From positions 1 through 39,934 of the forward strand of contig NZ_LQXQ01000039.1 of the NCBI RefSeq assembly GCF_003268395.1: a stretch of DNA of 39,934 nt, written 5' to 3'. A program made the position numbers and the translations under genes. The notes below the pieces were generated by a model, which saw nothing but the letters and a program-made list of their open reading frames with translations, made no database searches and was not told the origin of the DNA. This stretch comes from Acinetobacter sp. CFCC 10889 (lineage in GTDB: Bacteria; Pseudomonadota; Gammaproteobacteria; Pseudomonadales; Moraxellaceae). Shown here piece by piece: positions 32,054-39,934 of this stretch; the first letter of the stretch is position 1, and each line of letters opens with the position of its first letter.

Positions 32054-32742
32054 TCTAAAATCCCCAACGCACGTGCAGCATCGACTGCCATAATACGTGT
32101 AGATACGGATAATTTACGATAAATATGTTTGACATGTGATTCAATGGTATAGCGGGAAAGATTTAATAGCTCAGCAATTTCTTTATTACTTAAACCTTGA
32201 GATACTAAAACTAAAATTTCTTGTTCACGTTTAGATAAAACCTCCATTTTTTCAGACTTTTTGATTTGATCACTTTCTTGTGTTGCAATCTGATCTAAAT
32301 GTAATTTTTTTAAAATTTTTTGGGCAATAAATGGATCTATTGGCGCACCACCACGTAATACACTGCGTATAGAGAGCATGACTTCTAAATTATCCCGTTC
32401 TTTTAGTAGATAGCCTGTTGCTCCTGCACTGATCGCTGTGAGAATTGCATCCTCCGTACTCCACGCTGAAACCACCAAAACTAAAATACTTGGATCATAT
32501 TTTTTTAAAGTTTTAATAAAATCCAAACCATTCCCATCAGGCAGACCCAAGTCTACCAAGGCAAATGAAACAGAGTGTTTTTCCAAGAGCGCATGGGCTT
32601 GGCTTAAAGTTGCTGCAAAAAACAAATTTTCAGGTGTATAGCCAATATCAAGGAGGATTTCTTTTAGGCGAATTTGTATGAGTGGCTCGTCTTCAACAAT
32701 AATGACAGGAACGGGTAAACTTAACTCATTATTAACCATCAC
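32050..32742 (-). CDS. LuxR/NarL-type response regulator
   Basis: 230 residues. Receiver domain 12-130: IIVEDEP at 14-20, phospho-acceptor D64 in ALVDLGLPDG, then VVSAWS and LLKERD (the conserved lysine). LuxR-type helix-turn-helix at about 168-228: LSKREQEILVLVSQGLSNKEIAELLN, then YTIESHVKHIYRKLSV. First gene of the pair with the histidine kinase. It is divergent from the adhesin gene and inverted repeats lie in the shared 243-bp region, so it may control adhesin expression. Confidence 0.93.
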   Translation of the reverse strand: MMVNNELSLPVPVIIVEDEPLIQIRLKEILLDIGYTPENLFFAATLSQAHALLEKHSVSFALVDLGLPDGNGLDFIKTLKKYDPSILVLVVSAWSTEDAILTAISAGATGYLLKERDNLEVMLSIRSVLRGGAPIDPFIAQKILKKLHLDQIATQESDQIKKSEKMEVLSKREQEILVLVSQGLSNKEIAELLNLSRYTIESHVKHIYRKLSVSTRIMAVDAARALGILD

Positions 32743-32793
32743 AATTCTCTAATAATTTGTTTTATATACTGTGCCTCTATTTTAATACCTTGC

Positions 32794-32925
32794 ATATCCC
32801 TGAAATTGGGTATTTTTGTTTATTTTTACGTCATAAGGCACAAAAATGACATTGATTAGTCTGTAAATATAATTTCTTTATTTTTTTTACATAATTTTGA
32901 TCAGAATACCTGAACTCAGGGATAT
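32794..32925. promoter_or_regulatory. Inverted repeats between response regulator and adhesin
   Basis: ATATCCCTGA at 32794-32803 and its exact inverse TCAGGGATAT at 32916-32925 flank the centre of the divergent promoter region. The second is also part of a dyad CCTGA-AC-TCAGG (32909-32920). Such CCTGA half sites are candidate binding sites for the adjacent LuxR-type regulator. No experimental basis is known to me. Confidence 0.4.
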
Positions 32926-32985
32926 AAAAAATAACAAAATCATATTGAAATAATAACAATAAATTCATAAATGGAAGTGCGTGTC

Positions 32986-35900
32986 ATGAATCACATTTTT
33001 AAAAAAATCTGGAATAAGTCTTTGGGGTGTATGGTAGTTGTATCTGAAAATGCCAAAAGTGCAGGTAAGACGGACAATACAGTGGGCACCACATTGAATG
33101 TAACTTCAGAACAGCTTAATCAAGAAAACTTAAAAAATACATCCGTAATCACACCAAAATTTATATTGAATATTTTGAGTTTTGGTTTACTGGTAAGTAT
33201 GGGGACAACGGTTTGGGCACAAGCAATTATCGAGTGTCGTGTTGCAGCGACAGGTGCAACTCCCTCAGTAGGTGCAATAGGAGCTTCAAATAGTGTTTTA
33301 CCTGAAGATCATAAAGGTGCATTAATTTGTTATTCTGGAAATGCTTTAACAGGATTAACCCAGCAGCAAGTTCTAGATGCTATTAATACGCCCATGAGTG
33401 TGGTTGTCAACACCGATGAGATTAATATAGGTACGACAAAGCTTGAAACAACAAGTCAAGGATTAGACGTCAATAATGCAAAAATAACAGGACTGCAAAA
33501 CGGTACTGATGCCAGTGATGCTGTTAATTTAGGGCAGGTGCGGACGCTATTGAGCACGGCGGGTGTCAGTGTCTCAGACAACTATGCTATAGATGGTAGT
33601 TCAGTTTTGGGTTCTGCAATGGGTTCTGCACATCAAACAGAAAATAATGGCACTACACTCATTAAAGTTGCAGGGATTACCGTGACTGCAACTGGCTTAA
33701 ATATTGATGATATCACCTCTTTTACAGCTAAAGATATGATGGGGCAAGATCATGTCATTACAGACCCCAATGAAATTACAGCCTTTAAAAATGCGGTTAA
33801 AAAAGGCGGTAACTTAGCCGTTGGTACAAATAGTAGTGCAGTTGGTATTGGGAATATAGCTTCAGATTTTTTAAGTAATGCAATTGGTCTTCAAAATACT
33901 GCCTCAGGCGTCTTCAGTAATGCCATTGGTTCTATAAATACTGCTTCTGGGTTGGGCTCAAATACTATAGGTTATGCAAATATTGGGACAAGTGTGGGCA
34001 GTACAGCGATTGGTCTAGGTAATCAGTCTACAGGTATCTTTTCCAATGCGGTGGGTGGAAGTGTTGTTAATATTCCTAAAATGAATGTTCAACTTGATGC
34101 AAATAACAATAAAAAAATCAGCATTGATGGGATAGATGTTATTACTGTAAATGCCATTATAGGCACTAACCCTCATCAAATTGCACAGGATTTAACCGCA
34201 GCAGATATTGACAGTATTAATGGTCAAAGCCTGAGTTTAGATGAAAAGCAACTCTTTGTTGATCTACTGAATAATACAAATCCACCACAATTCAATACAG
34301 CTTCAGGTATGCTTGCCAATGCTTTAGGTCTTGGAAATGCAGCTTTAGGAACACAAAGTAGTGCGATGGGTGTGCAAAATACTGCATCAGGCTATATGAG
34401 CAGCGCAGTCGGTGTTAATAACCAAGCGACTGAAAAAAATAGTAGTGTATTTGGTAGCAATAGTATTGCGAGTCATGAAGGTGCAACCGCACTCGGTAAT
34501 GATTCAGAAACGGATCGAATCAATAGTATCTCTGTTGGTAAAGTGGGTGCAGAAAAGCAAATTACCAACGTTGCAGCAGGGAATAAAGGCAGTACAGATG
34601 CAGTCAACGTACAGCAATTAGAAGCCGCAATTGCAGCGATTCCGGCAGGTGGCACAGTAGCATCTGATAACTATGCACAAGGCAGTACAAATGCAGCGAT
34701 TGGAGCAGGTAATGGTTTTCAGCACGAACTTACACGAGATGCCAATAGTAAAATCCTCGCGGTGAATGGCATTGCAGTGCAAACAACTGGCACAGGCACA
34801 AGTATTGCTGATATCACAGGTTTTGAAGTGCTTATCGATTATGGTTGGGGTGCGCCTATGCCAAGCATGGAAACGGATGCTGCTAAAGTCACTGCATTTA
34901 AAAACGCAGTACAAAAAGGTGGCAATATTTCTGTGGGTGAAAACAGTAGTGCGATCGGTATTCGAAACATTGCAACGACGACAGCCAGTGCTGCAAATGC
35001 GATGGGTTATCAAAATATAGCTAAAGGCACAGAAAGCAATGCTATCGGTAATCGTAATATTGCGTCAGGAACATATAGCAATGCGATGGGTTCAGGAAGT
35101 GTAGCAATTGGTCAATCTTCAACTGCCTTGGGCAATGCAGTGTCTCCAATGGGAGGGGGATTTTTCTATGCGCAAAATGATGCAAATGGTTATGTAAATC
35201 GTATTAATGGTATTTCGGTGCAAAGTACTGCGACAAGTGATTATGATTTAGAGAATAATCCAAGTAAGATGACGCAGTTTAATGGAGAGAATGTTACAGC
35301 AGAACAAGCGGCTGATATTATTCAAGCTTTAAAACGAGGTGCTAACCTGACAACAGCATCTAACAGTACTGCGATCGGTACCAATAATATTGCAGCGAAA
35401 TATAACAGTAATGCTATTGGTTATGGTAATACAGCAACAGGCAAAGCCAGTAGTGCAATGGGTTTGGCTAATAAAGCACAAGGTTGGCAGAGCAGTGCGG
35501 TAGGTGCAAATAATACAGCTCAGGCGGACTATAGTAATGCAATGGGTTATGAAAATACTGCACAATCCATATTAAGTAATGCGGTGGGGGCAGGTAATAC
35601 CGCATTAGGTCAAAACAGTAATGCTGTAGGTGTGAATAACCAAGCACAAGGTGTTTTATCAAATGCGATAGGTTCTGGTGGTTACTTGAGCAGTGGTTCT
35701 TTCCAACGTGACCCTACTGCACCAACAGACTTAAAGCGTTTTCTGTTGGGTGGTTCAGTGGTGACCACATCTGCTGACGTCACTGCTTTTACAGATTTAA
35801 CTGCCAATATGATTTTAACCGTAGATGGTAAAACGTTGTCTACAGAAGAACAGCAATATTTTTATGGTTTATTCGGTGTCATGAATAGCAAAAATACTGC

Positions 35901-38900
35901 TTCAGGCATTGCAAGTAATGCATTTGGTATGGGGAATGCTGCTTCAGGAACACAAAGTAGTGCGGTGGGTGTACAAAATACAGCCTCAGGCTATATGAGT
36001 AATGCAGTTGGTTTTAATAACCAAGCCACTGCAAAAAACAGTAGTGCATTTGGTAGCAACAGTAAGGCAACACATGCAGGTGCAACGGCTCTCGGCAATG
36101 AATCAGAAACAGACCGTATTAACAGTATTTCTGTAGGTAAAGTAGGTGCAGAAAAACAGATTACCAATGTGGCAGCAGGGAATAAAAACAGTACAGATGC
36201 AGTTAACGTACAGCAATTAGAAGCCGCAATTGCAGCGATTCCAGTAGGCGGTGGTAGTGCAGACAGTGTGCTTTATGACACAAATTCAAACAAAGCAAAA
36301 ATTACCCTTGCAGGTGGTACAACAGGCACAAAAATTACCAATCTACAGGATGCAACTTTAGATTCAACATCAACAGATGCTGTGACAGGTAAACAGTTAA
36401 ATGCAACCAATGATCTTGTTGCAACTAAAACCAGTCAAACTGCTTTTGATGCCTTAGATGACCAAGTGAATGACACTGTTACAGGTCTTGCCACTAAAGC
36501 AAGTCAAGCGGATTTAACCGCAGGTTTAGCCACAAAAACAGATAAAACTGCTTTTGATACTTTAAATAATCAAGTGAATGACACCACGACAGGTCTTGCC
36601 ACTAAAGCCAGTCAAGTAGATTTAACGGCAGGTTTAGCGAGTAAAATTGGTTACGATGCAGTAAATACGGATGTTATTACTTTACGTGGTGTAAATGGCA
36701 CAACGATTAGCAACCTAAAAGCAGGTGTAGCTGACACAGATGCAGTGAATGTTAAACAACTCAAAGACAGTAAAACCAAATACTTTGGCGTGAATTCTGG
36801 TGATGCTAGTATAGGCTCTAATATCAATGGTGAAATGGCAACAGGGCACGATTCACTTGCAGTCGGGGTAAAGAGTAAAGCCTCAAATACTGCTAGCAGT
36901 GCCTTGGGTGCTGGAAATACAGCCTCAGGTATTTCTAGTAATGCTATAGGGAGTAATAACCAAGCGACAGGTCTACTGTCGAATGCGATTGGTTCAGGTC
37001 GCCAGTTGAATGCGAATAATTCCCAACTTGATCCAACCAACACGAAAAAAATCACCATTGATGGTGTGGTTATTACCACTGTAAACGACCTAACCCAATC
37101 GGGAAGTGTTGCTGATACTGCTAAAGCTTTAACTTGGGCAGATATAGCAGCAATTGATGGAAAAACCGCAACGTATCAAGAAAAAACAATTTTTATTGAT
37201 CTATTAAATAATTCACAAAAAGCCAATACAGCGTCAGGAATGGCAGCCAGTGCAGTGGGTGTAAGTAACACTGCATCGGGTATTTTCAGTAATGCAGTGG
37301 GAAGTCGAAATACAGCCTCAGGGTATTATAGCAGTGCCTTGGGATTTAATAATACAGCCTTAGGTCAATATAGCAGTGCCTTGGGATATTCAAATATAGC
37401 CTCAGGTATGAGCAGCAGTGCGTTGGGATATTCAAATATAGCCTCAGGGGAGTATAGTAGTGCGGTGGGCTATGTTAATCGGGCTTACACGTTTGGTGAT
37501 GTTGCAATAGGACAAAGTAATATAGTTAAATCTTCGTCTAACCCTTTTGCTTCGGCTACAGGGCTTGGTATTCAAAACTATGCCTATAGTAGCAATGCAA
37601 GTGCAATAGGTACACATAATAGTAGTTTAGGAAAGAATTCTGTTGCAGTAGGAAGTGGAACATCAAGTACCAATAGTATAGGTGGAGATCAGGGTTTATA
37701 TTTAGGTCAATATACTCCTAGATTAACTATGAGTGGTACAAATATAGCCACCATTGATGGCGTGAAAGTGACCACAACTGCGACTGATTGGACTGATTTA
37801 ACAAACAATCCAAGTAAGCTAACAGCAGTAAATGGTGTTACTTTAGATCTAGAAAAAGCGACCGCTTTTGTACGTAGCGTTGCTTTTGGTGGTAACGTCG
37901 CATTAAACACAAACAGTAACGTGTTTGGTATCCAAAGTATGTCGGTTGCACCCAATGCCACAGCTATTGGTTATAACTCACTTGCGGATGAAGCCGATAC
38001 CATTTCAGTGGGGCGTAGTGGTGCAGAAAAACGCATTACCAATGTAGCAAATGCCACCAAAGGCACCGATGCAGTCAATCTAAATACCCTAAATTTAGCA
38101 TTGCAAAGCAGTACAGGCACAGGTATTAGTAAAAATTATGCGCACGATGTCAGTGATACGGCTTTAGGTGGTTTTAGTGGTACAGCACATCGTGTGAGAA
38201 AGGATAGTGCAGGTAAAATCACTGCTGTGAGTGGTATTGCTGTAACGACTACAGGTGCAGGTACATCCATTGATGATATTACAGGATTTACTGTTGGTAG
38301 CACGATGATTAATGATCCAACACGAGTGGCTAACTTTAAAGAAGCTGCTAAAAATGGTGGCAATATCGCAGTAGGCTTATCAAGCAGTGCAGTCGGTGTA
38401 CAAAACACAGCATCAGGAAAAACCAGTAGTGCAGTGGGTTATGCCAACATCGCAACTCAAACACAAAGTAGTGCAATGGGTGCATTGAACTATGTCAGTG
38501 GTGAAGGTTCATCTGCGATCGGGAGTGCTTCTACTGTTGTAGATAAAGATGGAAATTTGCGAAAAGTAGCTAACACTCCAGCAGCAGCAGCTTTAATTCC
38601 AAATGCTATTGGTTTATTGTTTGAAAATAATAATGGCAAATTGCTACAAATTGACGGAATTGCTGTTGAAACCACAGCGACTACATTTGCAGATGTCTAT
38701 AACAATCCTGATCTATTAACTGCTATTGATGGTAACACCAATTTAAGCTCGGCTGAAAAAGAAGCATTTATTAAAGGCTTAACACAAGGTTCCAATGTTG
38801 TTATTGGTCATGCAAGCAGTGCAATGGGCAGTCAAAATACCATTCTTGGTAAACAAGGCAGTGCGGTTGGTTTTGGTAATACTGTATTAGATGAAAGTAA

Positions 38901-39934
38901 CTCGGCATTAGGCTTAAGAAACTTTGCACAAGGTAAGACCAGTAATGCAATTGGCTCAAATAACCAAACTTCTGATGTTAGTTGGGATGCCAATGCAATC
39001 GGGGCAAGTAATAATGTCAGTGGTTGGTTGAGTAATGCAATTGGTTCAAAAAATACAGCCTCAGCACAATCGAGCAGTGCAATAGGGGTACGTAATATTG
39101 CGAGAGAAGACTCAAGTGTCGCTCTAGGTTTCAAAAACCAAGCTTTAGGTGTGGAAAGTAGTGCATTGGGTACAAATAACACCGCAATTGGGCAAGGTGC
39201 ATCAGCAATTGGGGCAAATACACATCAAGTCAATGAGATACTGTGGGATTGGGGCGCAAGAATACCAACGACGACATCAGCATCAGGAACAGTGGATAGT
39301 ATTGATGGTATAGCGGTAACAAGTATGGCAACGAATTGGGATGATTTAAAAGCGAATCCATCTAAATTAACCGCTATCAATGGCATTGCATTAGATGCTC
39401 AAGACCAAGCCAGTATTATTAATAGTTTAAAAACAGGCGGTAATATTGCTTTAGGTAAAGCCAGTAATGCGGTGGGTAGCCAAAATATTGCAGCAGCAGA
39501 CAATAGTAGCGTGTTTGGTGTAGGCAGTATTGCGACAGCTAAAAACTCGACAGCAATCGGTTATAACGCCGTTGCAAATGAGGAAAATACAATTTCTGTA
39601 GGGAAAGTTGGTGCTGAACAACGTATTACCAATGTCGCTGATGCTGTAAATGCGACAGATGCGGCAAATAAAAATTATGTTGATACCGCATTAAGTACAT
39701 TTACAGGCAACCCAGATACTGTTCTTTATGATGCAGGTTCTAACAAAGCAATACTTACGCTTGCAGGTGGAACAGCAGGGACAAAAATTACTAATCTGCA
39801 AGATGCGACTCTAGATGCAACTTCAACAGATGCAGTCACAGGTAAGCAGTTAAATGCAACCAATGATCTAGTTGCAGCGAAAGCGAGTCAAACAGATTTA
39901 ACGACAGGCTTAGCAACTAAAACTGATAAAACTG
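32986..39934 (+). CDS. Giant trimeric autotransporter adhesin (3' end beyond window)
   Basis: At least 2316 codons, open to the window end. Residues 1-25 form the extended signal peptide region of large type V proteins (MNHIFKKIWNKSLGCMVVVSE). A hydrophobic signal follows with FGLLVSMGTTVWAQA at about residues 66-80. The passenger is made of YadA-type head repeats (pattern NAIG / SAVG-x-x-N-x-A-x-G), neck motifs (SISVGKVGAEKQITNVA; near 34530, 36127, 38010 and 39590), and recurring inserts ending in a helix of the type IDGxx...EKxxFIDLLN. Coiled-coil-like stalk follows at 36400-36650 (repeats of ATKASQ, DLTAGLATK). The membrane anchor is not in the window. The protein would trimerise on the outer membrane for adhesion. 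Confidence 0.93.
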   Translation, partial: MNHIFKKIWNKSLGCMVVVSENAKSAGKTDNTVGTTLNVTSEQLNQENLKNTSVITPKFILNILSFGLLVSMGTTVWAQAIIECRVAATGATPSVGAIGASNSVLPEDHKGALICYSGNALTGLTQQQVLDAINTPMSVVVNTDEINIGTTKLETTSQGLDVNNAKITGLQNGTDASDAVNLGQVRTLLSTAGVSVSDNYAIDGSSVLGSAMGSAHQTENNGTTLIKVAGITVTATGLNIDDITSFTAKDMMGQDHVITDPNEITAFKNAVKKGGNLAVGTNSSAVGIGNIASDFLSNAIGLQNTASGVFSNAIGSINTASGLGSNTIGYANIGTSVGSTAIGLGNQSTGIFSNAVGGSVVNIPKMNVQLDANNNKKISIDGIDVITVNAIIGTNPHQIAQDLTAADIDSINGQSLSLDEKQLFVDLLNNTNPPQFNTASGMLANALGLGNAALGTQSSAMGVQNTASGYMSSAVGVNNQATEKNSSVFGSNSIASHEGATALGNDSETDRINSISVGKVGAEKQITNVAAGNKGSTDAVNVQQLEAAIAAIPAGGTVASDNYAQGSTNAAIGAGNGFQHELTRDANSKILAVNGIAVQTTGTGTSIADITGFEVLIDYGWGAPMPSMETDAAKVTAFKNAVQKGGNISVGENSSAIGIRNIATTTASAANAMGYQNIAKGTESNAIGNRNIASGTYSNAMGSGSVAIGQSSTALGNAVSPMGGGFFYAQNDANGYVNRINGISVQSTATSDYDLENNPSKMTQFNGENVTAEQAADIIQALKRGANLTTASNSTAIGTNNIAAKYNSNAIGYGNTATGKASSAMGLANKAQGWQSSAVGANNTAQADYSNAMGYENTAQSILSNAVGAGNTALGQNSNAVGVNNQAQGVLSNAIGSGGYLSSGSFQRDPTAPTDLKRFLLGGSVVTTSADVTAFTDLTANMILTVDGKTLSTEEQQYFYGLFGVMNSKNTASGIASNAFGMGNAASGTQSSAVGVQNTASGYMSNAVGFNNQATAKNSSAFGSNSKATHAGATALGNESETDRINSISVGKVGAEKQITNVAAGNKNSTDAVNVQQLEAAIAAIPVGGGSADSVLYDTNSNKAKITLAGGTTGTKITNLQDATLDSTSTDAVTGKQLNATNDLVATKTSQTAFDALDDQVNDTVTGLATKASQADLTAGLATKTDKTAFDTLNNQVNDTTTGLATKASQVDLTAGLASKIGYDAVNTDVITLRGVNGTTISNLKAGVADTDAVNVKQLKDSKTKYFGVNSGDASIGSNINGEMATGHDSLAVGVKSKASNTASSALGAGNTASGISSNAIGSNNQATGLLSNAIGSGRQLNANNSQLDPTNTKKITIDGVVITTVNDLTQSGSVADTAKALTWADIAAIDGKTATYQEKTIFIDLLNNSQKANTASGMAASAVGVSNTASGIFSNAVGSRNTASGYYSSALGFNNTALGQYSSALGYSNIASGMSSSALGYSNIASGEYSSAVGYVNRAYTFGDVAIGQSNIVKSSSNPFASATGLGIQNYAYSSNASAIGTHNSSLGKNSVAVGSGTSSTNSIGGDQGLYLGQYTPRLTMSGTNIATIDGVKVTTTATDWTDLTNNPSKLTAVNGVTLDLEKATAFVRSVAFGGNVALNTNSNVFGIQSMSVAPNATAIGYNSLADEADTISVGRSGAEKRITNVANATKGTDAVNLNTLNLALQSSTGTGISKNYAHDVSDTALGGFSGTAHRVRKDSAGKITAVSGIAVTTTGAGTSIDDITGFTVGSTMINDPTRVANFKEAAKNGGNIAVGLSSSAVGVQNTASGKTSSAVGYANIATQTQSSAMGALNYVSGEGSSAIGSASTVVDKDGNLRKVANTPAAAALIPNAIGLLFENNNGKLLQIDGIAVETTATTFADVYNNPDLLTAIDGNTNLSSAEKEAFIKGLTQGSNVVIGHASSAMGSQNTILGKQGSAVGFGNTVLDESNSALGLRNFAQGKTSNAIGSNNQTSDVSWDANAIGASNNVSGWLSNAIGSKNTASAQSSSAIGVRNIAREDSSVALGFKNQALGVESSALGTNNTAIGQGASAIGANTHQVNEILWDWGARIPTTTSASGTVDSIDGIAVTSMATNWDDLKANPSKLTAINGIALDAQDQASIINSLKTGGNIALGKASNAVGSQNIAAADNSSVFGVGSIATAKNSTAIGYNAVANEENTISVGKVGAEQRITNVADAVNATDAANKNYVDTALSTFTGNPDTVLYDAGSNKAILTLAGGTAGTKITNLQDATLDATSTDAVTGKQLNATNDLVAAKASQTDLTTGLATKTDKT

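Overview
The window reads as a chromosome segment of an Acinetobacter species. The base composition is AT-rich, and the order pheA followed by a fused tyrA-aroA gene is typical of that genus. The trimeric autotransporter and the protein families throughout also fit. No species call can be made without a database search.

Layout. (1) 1-8821 is the right end of a T7-like (podovirus-type) prophage: a large virion protein, terminase small and large subunits, a beta-helix tailspike (probable capsule depolymerase), holin and GH19 endolysin. It ends in a duplicated 3' piece of a tRNA-Val gene, which is the attachment site. (2) 8918-17560 is ordinary chromosome: an AraC-type regulator divergent from a short-chain dehydrogenase and an acyl-CoA dehydrogenase, a DJ-1/PfpI protein, then the aromatic amino acid genes pheA and tyrA-aroA. 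(3) 17748-19253 is a membrane protein of unknown function. (4) 19291-28552, all on the minus strand, is a large RNA-repair and Ro/Y-RNA island. (5) 28729-29929 holds a HAD phosphatase and a DUF6155-like protein. (6) 30188-32742 is a histidine kinase/response regulator pair divergent from a giant trimeric autotransporter adhesin that starts at 32986 and runs off the end of the window.

The island is the most interesting part. In transcription order it holds: a sigma-54 promoter; rsr (Ro60/TROVE, frameshifted as sequenced); a tandem array of six Y-RNA-like units; a pseudoknotted RNA; two paralogous ribosomal protein S21-like proteins sharing an identical 16-nt leader; a membrane protein; a second sigma-54 promoter; rtcB RNA ligase; a HEPN-motif protein; a DIP1984-family protein; two tandem copies of an unidentified ~200-nt structured RNA; a second DIP1984-family protein; and rtcA cyclase. 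Known rsr-yrlBA-rtcBA operons (e.g. Salmonella) are sigma-54/RtcR controlled and carry one or two Y RNAs; this one is greatly expanded. Four of the six Y-like units contain a T-arm, a closed acceptor-like stem and a D-arm in circularly permuted order. The Ro-stem pairing is supported by compensatory changes among all six copies.

I infer a stress-induced system: RtcR (not seen in this window) would activate both sigma-54 promoters, RtcB and RtcA would repair cleaved RNA, and Ro60 with its Y RNAs would handle damaged or misfolded RNA. The S21-like and HEPN proteins point to ribosomes or translation as part of the target. These functional links are inference; the RNA structures and motifs were read directly from the sequence.
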